Assembly: GCF_900580865.1 (NCBI RefSeq)
Contig: NZ_UTBZ01000026.1
Location: forward strand, 248,001-312,000
Reading direction: 5' to 3'
DNA from: Pseudomonas viridiflava
GTDB taxonomy: Bacteria; Pseudomonadota; Gammaproteobacteria; Pseudomonadales; Pseudomonadaceae
DNA: 64,000 nucleotides
How positions within the stretch are numbered: the first letter of the stretch is position 1; each line of letters opens with the position of its first letter. The notes beneath the pieces were generated by a model. That model saw nothing but the letters and a program-made list of their open reading frames with translations. It did no database searches and was not told the origin of the DNA. The translations under genes were made by a program, and so were the position numbers. Positions 24,296 through 37,300 of this stretch are shown piece by piece.

Positions 24296-25330
24296 TCAGT
24301 CCTGGACGACCTTCACCACCAGTTTGCCGAAGTTGCGCCCCTCGAGCAGACCGATAAACGCCTCGGGCGCCTGCTCCAGGCCTTCCACCACGTCTTCGCG
24401 GAATTTCACCTTGCCGTCGCGCACCCACGGCACCATGTGGCTGATGAATTCCGGCTGCCGATCGCCGTAGTCGTCGAACACGATGAAGCCCTGAATACGC
24501 ACGCGCTTGGTCAACAATGTGCGTTGCAGCATCGGCAGACGATCCGGGCCTTGCGGCGCTTCGGAGGCGTTGTAACCAGCGATCAGACCGCACAACGGAA
24601 TGCGCGCCTTGGGATTGAGCAGCGGCACCACCGCATCGAACACATGCCCGCCGACATTCTCGTAATAGATGTCGATACCATCGGGACAGGCCTTGGCCAA
24701 TTGCTCAGCAAAATCGGGCGCCTTGTGATCGATGCAGGCATCGAAACCCAATTCTTCGACCACGTATTTGCACTTCTCTGCCCCGCCGGCCACACCGACC
24801 GTGCGCAGGCCTTTGATCTTCGCCACTTGGCCGACCACCGAGCCCACAGCGCCGGAAGCTGCTGCGACAACGAGAGTTTCGCCTTCTTTAGGCTGACCGA
24901 TGTCCATCAAACCCATGTACGCGGTCATGCCCGGCATGCCCAACACGCCCAGGGCCATCGACGGGCTCGGCAACCCGGACGGAATCGGGATGATGTTGCG
25001 CCCATCGCTGATGCTGTGGCTCTGCCAACCGGTGGCGCCGACCACCAGATCACCTTTATGGAATTTTGGATGACGCGAATCTTCGACACGGCTGACAGCG
25101 CCGCCGGTCATCACTTCGCCGATTTGTACCGGGGCAGCGTAGGACGGCGCGTCACTCATGCGTCCGCGCATGTAGGGATCGAGAGACAGGTACAGGGTTT
25201 TCAGCAGTACCTCGCCGTCCTGCAGATCCGGCAGCGCTTCGCGTTCGAGGCGGAAGTTTTCCGGGGTCGGCGCACCGACCGGGCGTGAGGCGAGGACGAA
25301 ACGTTGATTGAGGGTAAGAGGATCGGACAT
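24296..25330 (-). CDS. NADP-dependent oxidoreductase (CurA/leukotriene B4 dehydrogenase-like MDR family)
   Basis: A 344-residue zinc-independent medium-chain reductase. The N-terminal GroES-like part has the YLSLDPYMRGRM motif typical of alkenal/curcumin reductases. The Rossmann domain has VVAAASGAVGSVVGQVAKIKG. DIYYENVGGHVFDAV and the C-terminal EGLEQAPEAFIGLLEGRNFG fit the same group. It probably reduces activated double bonds with NADPH in the cytoplasm. It is on the same strand as recR and ybaB and interrupts their usual adjacency. Confidence 0.9.
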   Translation of the reverse strand: MSDPLTLNQRFVLASRPVGAPTPENFRLEREALPDLQDGEVLLKTLYLSLDPYMRGRMSDAPSYAAPVQIGEVMTGGAVSRVEDSRHPKFHKGDLVVGATGWQSHSISDGRNIIPIPSGLPSPSMALGVLGMPGMTAYMGLMDIGQPKEGETLVVAAASGAVGSVVGQVAKIKGLRTVGVAGGAEKCKYVVEELGFDACIDHKAPDFAEQLAKACPDGIDIYYENVGGHVFDAVVPLLNPKARIPLCGLIAGYNASEAPQGPDRLPMLQRTLLTKRVRIQGFIVFDDYGDRQPEFISHMVPWVRDGKVKFREDVVEGLEQAPEAFIGLLEGRNFGKLVVKVVQD

Positions 25331-25430
25331 GTCAGCGTCTCCTGTGAAGTGTGAGTTCAGCGGGTATAGGGAGCAGACCGTTGAGGCGATGGGGCGTTCG
25401 ATGTTTATTCAGGTAGCCCGAGGTGAGTTC

Positions 25431-25499
25431 ATTCGCGAGCAGGCTCGCTCCCACAGGGGAATGCATTTCAAATGTGGGAGCGAGCCTGCTCGCGAAGGC
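25431..25499. repeat. REP inverted pair (GAGCGAGCCTGCTCGCGAA family)
   Basis: TTCGCGAGCAGGCTCGCTCC and its inverted copy flank a 24-base spacer. It lies between ybaB and the oxidoreductase gene, 100 bases upstream of the latter's start. Confidence 0.9.
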
Positions 25500-25594
25500 A
25501 GCCTCAAAGACACCACACAGCCAAGGGGCAGAAACAAGAATGCCAGGCGCAAGACCTGGCATTTTGTGTAGCTCATCTGCCGCCAACTGGCGAA

Positions 25595-25933
25595 TCAGAA
25601 TGGCAGTTTCATACCGGCTGGCAGGTTCATGCCGGCGGTCATGCTGCCCATTTTCGACTTGCTGTTGGCTTCGATCTGACGCACAGCGTCATTGACGGCA
25701 GCGGCGACGACGTCTTCCAGAGTCTCTTTGTCACCGTCGTCCAGGCCCGGAATCAGGCTAGGGTCGATCATTACCTTTTTCACATCATGACGACCGGTCA
25801 TGACAACGCTGACCAATTTGCCACCGGCCACACCAGTGACTTCGGCGTTGGCCAGTTCTTCCTGCATCTGGGCCATTTTTTCCTGCATCTGCTGCGCCTG
25901 CTTCATCAGGCCGGCCATGCCACCTTTCATCAT
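25595..25933 (-). CDS. ybaB: YbaB/EbfC family nucleoid-associated protein
   Basis: A 112-residue DNA-binding protein of the YbaB/EbfC family. [20 protein letters not shown] is the typical N terminus, followed by a coiled helix and a small sheet ([10 protein letters not shown]). Two ATG codons are adjacent; the first, preceded by GAGGTGATTCCC, is chosen. The gene lies 66 bases after dnaX on the same strand and is probably co-transcribed with it. Confidence 0.95.
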   Translation of the reverse strand: MMKGGMAGLMKQAQQMQEKMAQMQEELANAEVTGVAGGKLVSVVMTGRHDVKKVMIDPSLIPGLDDGDKETLEDVVAAAVNDAVRQIEANSKSKMGSMTAGMNLPAGMKLPF

Positions 25934-25999
25934 GGGAATCACCTCAAAGTACTTGGATCAAAACAGCGCCCGGCCAGCGCGGCCGGGCACATTCAGTTA

Positions 26000-28102
26000 T
26001 TAGCCTTGGGCGACCAAGGCGTCGACAGGTTCAATAGTATCGTGTCGCACCACCGCGCCGAACTGCTGAACCATCTGCTGGATGAACGGATCGCCGTGGA
26101 TCGACTCCTCCGCCTCGCGCTGACGGTTGGCACGGCGACGGGACGCGGCCTGGGCCGGGGTTTCCTGCTCGGGCTTGATCAGCTCGATGGTCAGACTCAG
26201 CGTGCGACCGTGGAACTGGTTCAACGCGTCGTTCAGACGCCGCTGCTGTGTGGCGTTGAACAGTGCGCTGTGCGCCGGGTCGAGGTGCATCAGCCAATGG
26301 TCGCCATCGACCGCGATCAGCGTGCAGTTGGCGGCAATACTGCCGGTCATGCCGGAGATCGGCAGTTTCGGGAACAGCTCCAGCCACTGCAGCGCCAGAC
26401 CGGTGGCCGGCGCGGCAGCAGGCTCTGGCTCGGGTTCCGGGGCCGGCTCGGCGGCGTGCTCACTGGCCAGTTCGTCGAGATAGCTGTACGCCGAGTCCAT
26501 GTCCGGCTCGATGTAATCCTCATCCAGCGGCGGCTCATCGTCCATGTCCATACCCGGGGTAGCGGCATCGACGTCGGCGACTGACGGCTCGGGGATCGGC
26601 GCGGCGGCCCACTCAGGGGCCTCCGGAACGACGCTGTCCGGAGTCGGCAGCGGCATCGGCGGCAACTCGGGTTGCTCGGCGGTGGTTTCCAGTACCGGCT
26701 CGACGGCGGGTTGCTGTGCAGGTTCGGGCTCGGCCTCGGGTTCCACCGGGTCATTCCACGGCAGGTCTACGACTTCTTCAGCGACGACAGGCGCTGGCTC
26801 AGGTTCTGGCGCGGCAACAGGAGCAACCGGCGCCGGCTCGGGAGCCGGTGCAGGTGCAGCCACTGGCGCAGGCGCAGGCGCTACAGCAGACGTCGGCGCA
26901 ACAGCCGCAGCGACTACCGGCGCAGGTTTAGGCGCGGCAGCCACGGAGTTTGCGGAATCAACTGTGGCCTGGCTGATCCCCACTGGCTTTAGCGGTTGCC
27001 TCGGGGCGTCCGCGGTATCTGCCGGCCGGAAGGCCAGCATCCGCAGCAAGACCATTTCGAAACCGCCACGGGGATCTGGCGCCAGCGGCAAATCGCGGCG
27101 ACCGATCAGGCCCATCTGGTAATAGAACTGTACATCTTCGGCCGGTAAGGCCTGCGCCAATGCCAGCACGCGATCGCGGTCGCCATGCCCGTTGTCGACA
27201 CCTTCCGGCAACGCCTGAGCGATGGCCACGCGGTGCAACACGTTGAGAATTTCCGAGAGCACGCCGTTCCAGTCCGGGCCTTGTTCGGCCAGATGACGCA
27301 CGGCTTCGAGCAACGCCTTGGCGTCGCCTTCGATCAACGAATGCAGAACGTCATAGACCTGACCGTGATCCAGCGTGCCGAGCATCGCCCGCACATCGGT
27401 AGCGAGAACCTTGCCTTCACCGAAAGCGATGGCCTGATCGGTCAGGCTCATGGCGTCACGCATCGAACCGTCAGCGGCGCGACCGAGCAGCCACAGTGCA
27501 TCGTCTTCGAACGGTACGTTTTCGGCGCTCAGTACGTGGGTCAAATGCTCGACCACACGTTCCGGCGTCATGTTCTTCAGCGAGAACTGCAGGCAGCGCG
27601 ACAAAATCGTTGCCGGAAGTTTCTGCGGGTCAGTGGTCGCGAGGATGAACTTGACGTACGGCGGCGGCTCTTCGAGGGTTTTCAGCAGCGCATTGAAGGA
27701 ATGGCTGGAAAGCATGTGCACTTCGTCGATCAGGTAGACCTTGAAGCGCCCACGGCTCGGCGCGTACTGCACGTTGTCGAGCAGTTCGCGGGTGTCTTCG
27801 ACCTTGGTGCGGCTCGCGGCGTCGATCTCGATCAGGTCGACGAAACGACCCTCGTCGATTTCACGGCACACCGAACACTCGCCGCAGGGGCTGGAAGTGA
27901 TACCTGTCTCACAGTTCAGGCATTTGGCAATGATCCGCGCAATCGTGGTTTTACCCACCCCGCGCGTACCGGTGAACAGGTACGCGTGGTGCAGCCGCTG
28001 GCTGTCCAAGGCATTGATCAGAGCCTTGAGCACATGGGTCTGGCCGACCATTTCGCGGAACGAGCGCGGACGCCATTTACGTGCAAGAACCTGATAACTC
28101 AT
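26000..28102 (-). CDS. dnaX: DNA polymerase III subunit gamma/tau
   Basis: A 700-residue clamp-loader ATPase. It has Walker A GTRGVGKTT, a zinc-binding cysteine set (CLNCETGITSSPCGECSVC), Walker B DEVHML and the SRC-containing segment AFILSRCLQF-like region (PATILSRCLQFSLKN). After residue 375 comes a long Ala/Pro/Glu-rich linker, then a folded C-terminal tau domain (TGLALQWLELFPKLPISGMT). The start at 28102 (MSYQVLARKWRP) is conserved. I see no A-AAA-AAG slip site for the E. coli type frameshift. It begins an operon with ybaB. Confidence 0.97.
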   Translation of the reverse strand: MSYQVLARKWRPRSFREMVGQTHVLKALINALDSQRLHHAYLFTGTRGVGKTTIARIIAKCLNCETGITSSPCGECSVCREIDEGRFVDLIEIDAASRTKVEDTRELLDNVQYAPSRGRFKVYLIDEVHMLSSHSFNALLKTLEEPPPYVKFILATTDPQKLPATILSRCLQFSLKNMTPERVVEHLTHVLSAENVPFEDDALWLLGRAADGSMRDAMSLTDQAIAFGEGKVLATDVRAMLGTLDHGQVYDVLHSLIEGDAKALLEAVRHLAEQGPDWNGVLSEILNVLHRVAIAQALPEGVDNGHGDRDRVLALAQALPAEDVQFYYQMGLIGRRDLPLAPDPRGGFEMVLLRMLAFRPADTADAPRQPLKPVGISQATVDSANSVAAAPKPAPVVAAAVAPTSAVAPAPAPVAAPAPAPEPAPVAPVAAPEPEPAPVVAEEVVDLPWNDPVEPEAEPEPAQQPAVEPVLETTAEQPELPPMPLPTPDSVVPEAPEWAAAPIPEPSVADVDAATPGMDMDDEPPLDEDYIEPDMDSAYSYLDELASEHAAEPAPEPEPEPAAAPATGLALQWLELFPKLPISGMTGSIAANCTLIAVDGDHWLMHLDPAHSALFNATQQRRLNDALNQFHGRTLSLTIELIKPEQETPAQAASRRRANRQREAEESIHGDPFIQQMVQQFGAVVRHDTIEPVDALVAQG

Positions 28103-28247
28103 CGAAAACCGTCGCAACGAAGGAAGCTGAAGCGGCTAATGCTAGCGGAGCAAGGGCAAAATTGCATCCGGTGTCCTCGTCTAATATGGCTAAGCTGCAT
28201 CAGCAGAGGCTTTTATCGGCTCGGGATCGGGAATTACCGGAGCGTTT

Positions 28248-28997
28248 ATGCGTTGGGCCTTGGGGGCACTGCTGGGAATCAGCCTGAGCGTAACGGCAGC
28301 GGAAACCCCGTTGCGCTTCGCCATGCCCGACAGCTGGGCGATGCCTATGGTGCAATACGAACGCGGCCGACCGACGCAAGGCATCCTCTATGACCTGATG
28401 CTCAGCCTGGCCACCCAGGTCGGCGTACCGGCCGAGTTTCACGTCCTGCCCCGCGCCCGCGTGCAGACGTCTATGGAGCACGGCGAGATCGACGTGCGCT
28501 GCTATGCCGCACAGTCTTGGCTGCCGAATCAGTCGGGGGATTACATCTGGAGCATCCCGCTGTTGTTTCAGCGCGATTTACTGATCAGCCGTAAGGATCA
28601 ACCGCCCAGCGCCGATCCCGCGCACCTGCCCCGTCAATCCATCGGCACCGTCCTGGGCTACACCTACCCGACCCTGCAACCACTGTTCGATGCCGATCGC
28701 CTGCAACGTGAAGATGCGCGTAATCAGGAGCAAGTGCTGGAGAAGCTGCTGGCCGGGCGTTATCGCTATGCGGTGAGTAATCAGTGGACGCTGGATTGGT
28801 TTAACCAGCGCCTGCTCCCTGAGCAACAGTTGCAAGGGGTGGCGGTTTTGCAGGAGCAGAAAGTGGGTTGCTATGTGAGGAATGATCCGAAGGTGCCGGT
28901 GCAACGGATATTGCGCACGTTGCTGCGGATGAAAATGTCGGGGGAGATTGATGAGATTATCCGGCTCTACACCGGCCACTCCGACAACACCCCATAA
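28248..28997 (+). CDS. Periplasmic substrate-binding protein, family 3-like
   Basis: A 249-residue exported protein with a signal peptide (MRWALGALLGISLSVTAAET). The body is a type II periplasmic binding fold (SBP_bac_3-like): GILYDLMLSLATQVG near the N terminus, GEIDVRCYAAQSW, and the C-terminal ILRTLLRMKMSGEIDEIIRL. No transporter genes are adjacent, so it may be an orphan receptor or a sensor-like protein. The ligand is unknown. The start has GGAG upstream. It is divergent from dnaX across 145 bases. Confidence 0.82.
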   Translation: MRWALGALLGISLSVTAAETPLRFAMPDSWAMPMVQYERGRPTQGILYDLMLSLATQVGVPAEFHVLPRARVQTSMEHGEIDVRCYAAQSWLPNQSGDYIWSIPLLFQRDLLISRKDQPPSADPAHLPRQSIGTVLGYTYPTLQPLFDADRLQREDARNQEQVLEKLLAGRYRYAVSNQWTLDWFNQRLLPEQQLQGVAVLQEQKVGCYVRNDPKVPVQRILRTLLRMKMSGEIDEIIRLYTGHSDNTP

Positions 28998-29000
28998 CCT

Positions 29001-29090
29001 TGTGGGAGCTGGCTTGCCAGCGATTGCAGATTTTCAGTCAAATAGATGAACCTGACACACCGCTATCGCTGGCAAGCCAGCTCCCACAGA
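29001..29090. repeat. REP inverted pair, GTGGGAGCTGGCTTGCCAGCG variant
   Basis: TGTGGGAGCTGGCTTGCCAG and its inverted form CTGGCAAGCCAGCTCCCACA flank a spacer of about 50 bases. It is a variant of the commoner GAGCGAGCCTGCTCGC elements. It starts three bases after the stop codon of the binding protein gene. Confidence 0.85.
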
Positions 29091-29139
29091 GTCATCTTCA
29101 ATAGGGGGAATATGTGTCGGTTTGGTAAATCGCAGACAC

Positions 29140-29170
29140 AAAAAAACCGCAGTGGGCGAAACCCATGCAG
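29140..29170 (-). terminator. Terminator of the 4.5S RNA gene
   Basis: On the minus strand CTGCATGGG-TTTCG-CCCACTGCGG forms a hairpin with one bulge and is followed by seven T. It lies about 34 bases downstream of the mature 3' end of the 4.5S RNA. Confidence 0.85.
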
Positions 29171-29203
29171 TTCTGGTTGAAGCGTTCGATTGTTCGTTAA
29201 GGT

Positions 29204-29313
29204 GGTAACCCCACCAGCCACACCCCGGCACACAATGTTCCCGCTGTGGCTGCTGCCTTCCGGCTCTGACCAGGTTCACGGGTAATCGTTGCGGGGGGAC
29301 CGATGGGGTCACC
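29204..29313 (-). ncRNA. ffs: Signal recognition particle 4.5S RNA
   Basis: The minus strand contains the universally conserved SRP RNA core: CAGGTCAGAGCCGGAAGGCA, then GCAGCC, with the GGAA tetraloop. The outer helix is formed by GGTGACCCCA at the 5' end and TGGGGTTACC at the 3' end, and CCGCAACG is as in E. coli 4.5S RNA. The ends are set by that closing helix, so may be off by a few bases. It binds Ffh to target membrane proteins. It is not translated. Confidence 0.95.
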
Positions 29314-29416
29314 ATAACGACGCTTGCCTGTCGGCGAGCCGCGCCATTGTACCTATCTGAGACGAAGTTACAACCGTTGGTTGCAGATTAAAAATATGAA
29401 TCGCTTCAAGGACATA

Positions 29417-29445
29417 AAGATCGCAGCCGGCGGCAGCTTCTACAG
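29417..29445. repeat. Single REP, GATCGCAGCC family
   Basis: AAAGATCGCAGCCGGCGGCA followed by GCTTCTACAGGG is one arm of the family without an inverted partner. It overlaps the last codons of the zinc peptidase gene at 29440. Confidence 0.7.
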
Positions 29446-30603
29446 GGCCAACACCTCGTCCGCCCTGCCGCCCGCCTGCTGGATCACCAGATGAATGAAG
29501 TGCAGCTTGGCAATCGCCGGGGCCGGCAGCACGAACGGATAGAAATCCGGCTGACCCATGCTGCGTGACAGTTCATTGAGCATGCCGGCCAGTTCAATCC
29601 ACGCGTTGACGAACGACAGAAACGCCTCGCCACCGGGATGTTCCGGGTCGTACAGCGTGCTGGTCGGAAACGGCTGGTAGTCGAAATCCATTTCCCGCGC
29701 GCTCATGCCGAAGCCCAGCGCGGTGTCCACGGCGTCCATCATGTGCAGGTAATGCGCCCAGGTTTCCGCCCAGTCTTCCCACGGGTGCATGGTTGCGTAA
29801 GCGCTGACGTAGTGCTGCGGCCAGTCCAGCGGCGCGCCTTGCTGATAGTGCCGATCAAGCGCCTCGGCGTAACTGGCGCGTTCGTCGCCGAACAGGCTGC
29901 GGAATGAGCCGAGCCAGGGGCCGTTGGCTATCAGGCGATCCCAGTAATAATGGCCGACCTCATGACGGAAATGCCCGAGCAGCGTGCGATAGGGTTCGTG
30001 CATCGCCGCCCTCACCTGCTCGCGGTGGGCGTCGTCGGCTTCTTTGATGTCGAGGGTGATCAGGCCGTTGGCGTGGCCGGTCATCGGCGCGTTGCCTTCG
30101 AGGTCGACGCCGATGAAATCGAACGCCAGCCCGGTGTCTTCATCGACGGTTTTCGGGATGACTTGCAGGCCGAGGGTGATCAGTTGCGCGACCAGTCGAC
30201 GCTTGGCGATTTCGACTTTGCGCCAGCGTTCGGGGTTGTCCGGGTCAGAGAGGTCGGGGATGGTGCGATTGAGGCTGCAAGCAACGCAGAGGCTATCGTG
30301 ATCGTTGGCCGGCAGCAGCCAGTTGCACGCGGCGGCTGTGTCGAGGTTGGCGCAGCGGCGGAACAGTCCGGCGTCGGGATCGGCGTCGAGCGTCCAGGTA
30401 CCCTCGTACGGGCCCGGTTGCAGCGAAGTCAGACGGCTTTCTTCCGGTTGATAACCGAGCAAGGCATTGCACGCCAGACACTGGCTGTTGCGAAAGAACA
30501 GCGACTGGCCGCAGCGGCACGGCCAGACTTTGCTGTTGCGTGAGGATTCGCCCATGAACGGCGCGATGATGCGGGAACTGAGCTGCTCGAAAAAGCGGTG
30601 CAT
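29440..30603 (-). CDS. Putative zinc-binding metallopeptidase
   Basis: A 387-residue protein with an N-terminal zinc-ribbon (CRCGQSLFFRNSQCLAC, then further cysteines in CVACSLNR) and a C-terminal domain with the HExxH-type metal site HFRHEVGHYYWDRL. A downstream WEDWAETWAHYLHMMD helix could give a third ligand. This matches the putative zinc-binding metallopeptidase family (PF15887 with a PF10005 ribbon). No signal peptide is visible. The substrate is unknown. The start at 30603 has GGGAGAG upstream. The final codons overlap a repeat. Confidence 0.88.
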   Translation of the reverse strand: MHRFFEQLSSRIIAPFMGESSRNSKVWPCRCGQSLFFRNSQCLACNALLGYQPEESRLTSLQPGPYEGTWTLDADPDAGLFRRCANLDTAAACNWLLPANDHDSLCVACSLNRTIPDLSDPDNPERWRKVEIAKRRLVAQLITLGLQVIPKTVDEDTGLAFDFIGVDLEGNAPMTGHANGLITLDIKEADDAHREQVRAAMHEPYRTLLGHFRHEVGHYYWDRLIANGPWLGSFRSLFGDERASYAEALDRHYQQGAPLDWPQHYVSAYATMHPWEDWAETWAHYLHMMDAVDTALGFGMSAREMDFDYQPFPTSTLYDPEHPGGEAFLSFVNAWIELAGMLNELSRSMGQPDFYPFVLPAPAIAKLHFIHLVIQQAGGRADEVLAL

Positions 30604-30676
30604 GGCGATCTCTCCCTGGGGCTTGCCAAGACTAGATCATTCTTGCGGGTTGATCGTTCCAACGCTCTGCGTGTGA

Positions 30677-30789
30677 AAATCAAAAGATCGCAGCCTGCGG
30701 CAGCTCCTACAGGGCGAGTGTTCAACCACGATAACGCGGGTGTTCACTGATCTCCTGTAGGAGCTGCCGCAGGCTGCGATCTTTCGATC

Positions 30790-30792
<3 letters not shown>
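30677..30792. repeat. Inverted REP pair, GATCGCAGCCTGCGGCAG variant
   Basis: AATCAAAAGATCGCAGCCTG at the left and the inverted CAGGCTGCGATCTTTCGATC at the right flank about 45 bases. The right arm runs into the ligA stop codon (30790-30792), so the element appears to have supplied the end of the gene. Confidence 0.85.
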
Positions 30793-33188
<2,396 letters not shown>

Positions 33189-33233
33189 AATCTATATTGC
33201 CGACTGCCTCTTGTGCCGAGGCAATCTTTTCAA

Positions 33234-34097
33234 TCAACGCTTCTGGGTCAGGGCGCGGCGTTCGAATTCAACGATGCGCTGACGGTAGTGCTCGATGGTC
33301 TGCGCGGTCAGAACACTGCGCTGGTCATCTTTCAGCTCGCCGTTCAGCTCCTGCGAAAGCTTGCGTGCCGCAGCCACCATCACGTCGAAGGCTTGCTTCG
33401 GATGACGCGGGCCTGGCAGGCCGAGGAAGAAGCTCACCGCCGGAGTGCTGAAATGGTCGATGTCGTCCAGATCGAAAATGCCCGGCTTGACCGCGTTGGC
33501 CATGGAAAACAGCACTTCACCGTTGCCGGCCATGCTTTCGTGACGGTGGAAAATATCCATCTCGCCGAAACGCAGACCGCTTTCGAGGATGTTCTGCAAC
33601 AGTGCCGGGCCTTTGAAACCGGCAGCGTCACGGCAGATCACGCTGATCACCAGCACTTCTTCAGCTTGCGGCTGGTCTTTGTCGACCACCGCCGGCGAAG
33701 GCTTGGTGTCTTCGGCGAAATCGTCGTCACGGCTGCTGAAGCTCGGGCCGCCATCCAGATCCAGGTCGAGGTTCAGGTCACCCTGCGCCGGACCGTTGCT
33801 GCCACGCTTGCCACGTTTCGAGCCGGATTCGCGAGGCTCGCGTGCTTCGCGGGCCGGCATGCTCACCGACGGCAGATCGTGTTCGTCCAGTTGCGGCTCT
33901 TTATGTGTGTCCAGTACGCGGGCCGGGCCCAACAGCTCAGCGCTGGTGTCCTCGTCCGGCAGGTTGGACAGACTTCGGTCAAGACGGAATTTCAGTTTTC
34001 CCTTGCCGCCGCGCATACGGCGCCAGCCATCGAAAAGAATACCGGCTATCACAATGATGCCGATGACGATCAGCCACTCGCGCAGACCGATTTCCAT
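33234..34097 (-). CDS. zipA: Cell division protein ZipA
   Basis: A 287-residue division protein that anchors FtsZ to the inner membrane. The N terminus is one membrane segment ([20 protein letters not shown]) followed by basic residues ([10 protein letters not shown]). The middle is an acidic/proline-rich linker. The C-terminal FtsZ-binding domain starts near [18 protein letters not shown] and includes [20 protein letters not shown]. The position between smc and ligA is conserved in Pseudomonas. Confidence 0.96.
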   Translation of the reverse strand: MEIGLREWLIVIGIIVIAGILFDGWRRMRGGKGKLKFRLDRSLSNLPDEDTSAELLGPARVLDTHKEPQLDEHDLPSVSMPAREAREPRESGSKRGKRGSNGPAQGDLNLDLDLDGGPSFSSRDDDFAEDTKPSPAVVDKDQPQAEEVLVISVICRDAAGFKGPALLQNILESGLRFGEMDIFHRHESMAGNGEVLFSMANAVKPGIFDLDDIDHFSTPAVSFFLGLPGPRHPKQAFDVMVAAARKLSQELNGELKDDQRSVLTAQTIEHYRQRIVEFERRALTQKR

Positions 34098-34356
34098 GTA
34101 ATCCCGTGCCTCTATAAAAAATGCTGAAAAATAAGGGGTTTACATTGTGCAAACCGCTTTAAAACGTGGCGCCAACTCTATGTTCTGACAGGCGTTTTGC
34201 CCACGTATACGAAAAATTGACATTAAACTAGCACGACCAAAGACAACTTTACACCGTCTGTCTCATTGGCTTGCGCGAATATGTCGATTGGCCAGCAAGT
34301 CGAAGCCGGTAAAAAAGTCCTACAGCACCCAATTACCTTTCCGACACCACGCTGGC
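34098..34356 (-). other. 259-base region between smc and zipA
   Basis: No gene is seen. The region is richer in A and T than its surroundings and should carry the zipA promoter on the minus strand. No -35/-10 pair could be chosen with confidence. No REP element is present. Confidence 0.4.
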
Positions 34357-37300
34357 TCAGGCGTCCACCATCGCCATCGCCTCCTCGACATCCACGGCTA
34401 CCAGTCGCGAACAACCCGGTTCATGCATCGTTACGCCCATCAACTGCTCGGCCATTTCCATGGCGATCTTGTTGTGGGTGATATAGATGAACTGCACGGT
34501 CTGCGACATCTCTTTGACCAAGCGTGCGTAGCGTCCAACGTTAGCGTCATCCAGTGGCGCGTCAACCTCATCGAGCATGCAGAACGGCGCCGGGTTCAAT
34601 TTGAAGATGGCAAAAACCAGTGCCAGTGCGGTCAGGGCTTTTTCCCCGCCGGAGAGCAAATGGATGGTGCTGTTCTTCTTCCCTGGCGGCTGCGCCATGA
34701 TCGTTACCCCTGTATCGAGTAGATCTTCGCCCGTCAGTTCCAAATACGCCCGTCCACCACCGAAAACTTTTGGAAAAAGTGCCTGTAAACCGCCATTGAT
34801 CTGATCAAAGGTATCTTTGAAGCGGTTACGGGTTTCCTTGTCGATCTTGCGGATGACGTTCTCAAGGGTCTCCAGCGCTTCGACCAGATCGGCGTCCTGC
34901 GCATCCAGATAACGTTTACGCTCGGACTGTTGCGTGTATTCATCGATGGCCGCGAGGTTGATCGCACCCAGGCGCTGAATCCGCGCGTTGATGCGTTCGA
35001 GTTCTTCTTCGGCTTCGCGTTCACTGGCTTGCGCGGTTAATGTCGCGAGCACGCCATTCAGATCGTAGCCGTCCTCGAGCAGTTGATCCTGCAAGGCCTT
35101 ACGGCGCACGGTCAGCGCTTGCCATTCCATACGCTGCTGTTCGAGTTGGCCGCGAATCAGCTGCGATTGCTGCTCGGCCTGAGTCCGGCGTTTTTCCGCG
35201 TCGCGCAATTCGCGGTCGGCATCTTCGAGGGCGATCTGCGCAGTCTTGAGTTCTTCGTCAACGGTCATGCGCTTGTCGAGCAACTCTTCCAGTTTCAGGC
35301 GCAGCTCTTCCAGCGGTGCCTCGCCCTCCTCCAGATTCAGACTCAACTGTTCGCGTTTTTCCGTCAGGCGCTCGGCCTGCATTTCCAGACGCTCCAGCGC
35401 CTGACGCGTGGAGTCGTGCTGCGCGCGTAAAGAGCCGAGACGCACGGCCAGTTGATGCGCGTGATCCTTGTGCTGCCGCGCTTCCTGACGCACGCGATCA
35501 AGGCGTTCGCGCAGACTGTCGCGTTGGGCCAGCAGCAACTCGCGCTGCTCGGTGTCCAGCGCCATGGCATCCAGCGCGTCCTGCAATTGCATGCGCGCTT
35601 CGCCGATCTGTTCGTGCTCGAGCTCGCGCTGTTCGCCGAGTTCGACCAGTTCTTCATCGAGACGCGTACGGCGCAATGTCAGCTGCTCGGCCTTGGCTTT
35701 GCCGGCGGACAACTGCGCTTTCAATTCGCCCTGCTGACGCGCTTCGTCTTGCAGCAAACGACGCAAATGTTCGCGACCGTTTTCCTGCTGACGCTGTTGC
35801 GCACGCAGGGTTTGCAGACGGGTTTCCATGGCCTCGACGGTGGCTTCTTTCTCTTCGCGTTCGAGGTGCAGCGCTTCGATTTCCTGGCCACGGGCGAGCA
35901 TGCCGCTTTCCGCTTCGCTGGCCCGTCGTACGCGCAGGAAATGCCGACCGACCCAGTAACCGTCACGGCTGATCAGACTTTCACCGGCGCTCAACTGCCC
36001 GCGCAAGGCCAAGGCCTGCTCGAGACTATCAACCGGTTTGACCTGACCGAGCCACGGCGACAGATCGATCTGCGCGTCGACTTTATCGAGCAAACTGCCC
36101 GCGATGCGCACACCATCGCTGGCCGGGCTGAGCAGGCGCAAATCGCCTTGGGTGAATCCGGACAAATCGAAGCCGCTGAAATCGTCGACCAGCACCGCTT
36201 GCAGATCGGCGCCGAGCACGGTTTCCACCGCCAGCTCCCAACCGGCCTCAACCTTCAGGCCTTCGGCCAGACGCGGGCGCTCGGCGAGGTTGTGTTCCTT
36301 CAGCCATTCGGCGGTGCCGGTGCCCGGATCGAGCGCCGCTTGCTGCAACGCTTCGAGGGACGCGAGGCGACCATTGAGCCGCTGCAAGTCGCCCTGCGCC
36401 TGCTGCTGCGCGGTCAGCGCTTGCTGCAATTCCTGACGCAGTTGTTCGAGTTTTTCGACCTGCGCCTCTTCGCTGGTCTGCAAATCTTCGAGGGTCGCTT
36501 CGGACTCGGCGAGCTGCTCGTTGAGTTCCATGATCGCCGCGTCTTCCGGGTCAGCCGAGAGCAACGCGCGCTCTTCACCAAGACGCTTTTGCCGATCAGC
36601 CAGACGCTCCATGCTGGTTTCCAGCTGCTGGATGCGCGACTGCTGCACCTCGGCCTGACGACGCGGTTCGGCGGCGGTCAGGTTGAAAGCATCCCACTGC
36701 TCCTGCCAGCCGTGCATGACCGATTCGGAATCTTCCAGCGCCGCGGCGGCCTCTTCGGCGGCAGCGCTGGTGACTTCCTGCTCGGGGGTGAGCATGTCCA
36801 GCTCTTCGCCGAGGGTCAGCAGCAAGGTGCGGTCGTGACCCAGGTGCGATTCGGTTTCCAGGCGTGCGCGTTCGGCTTCTTTCAAGTCATCCTGCAACTG
36901 CCGCAGACGTTGCTGGCCGTGCTGGATGCTCTGCTCGACCCGGGCGATGTCGCCGCCGACCGAATAGAAGCGCCCCTGCACCAGATTGAAGCGTTCGGAC
37001 AAGTCATGGTGACCGTCGCGCAGGCGTTCGATGGCCGCGTCAGCATTACGCTGCTCGGCGACCAGCGCTTCGAAACTGACTTCCTGGGTGCCGATGATCG
37101 ACTCGCGCTGGCCGACCTGATCATTCAGATCCTGCCAGCGCAGGGCCGACAGTTGCGCCTTGAGCTGGCGCTCTTCGGCTTTGAATTCCTGATACTTCTT
37201 CGCCGCTTCGGCCTGGCGGTGCAGACGTTCGAGTTGACGCTCGAGTTCGTCGCGCAGGTCAGTCAGGCGTGCGAGGTTTTCGTGGGTGCGGCGGATGCGG

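Noticed and set aside
26000..28102. Programmed frameshift in dnaX giving gamma
   Set aside because: I found no A-AAA-AAG slippery sequence on the coding strand. The short form, if made, must come by another route.
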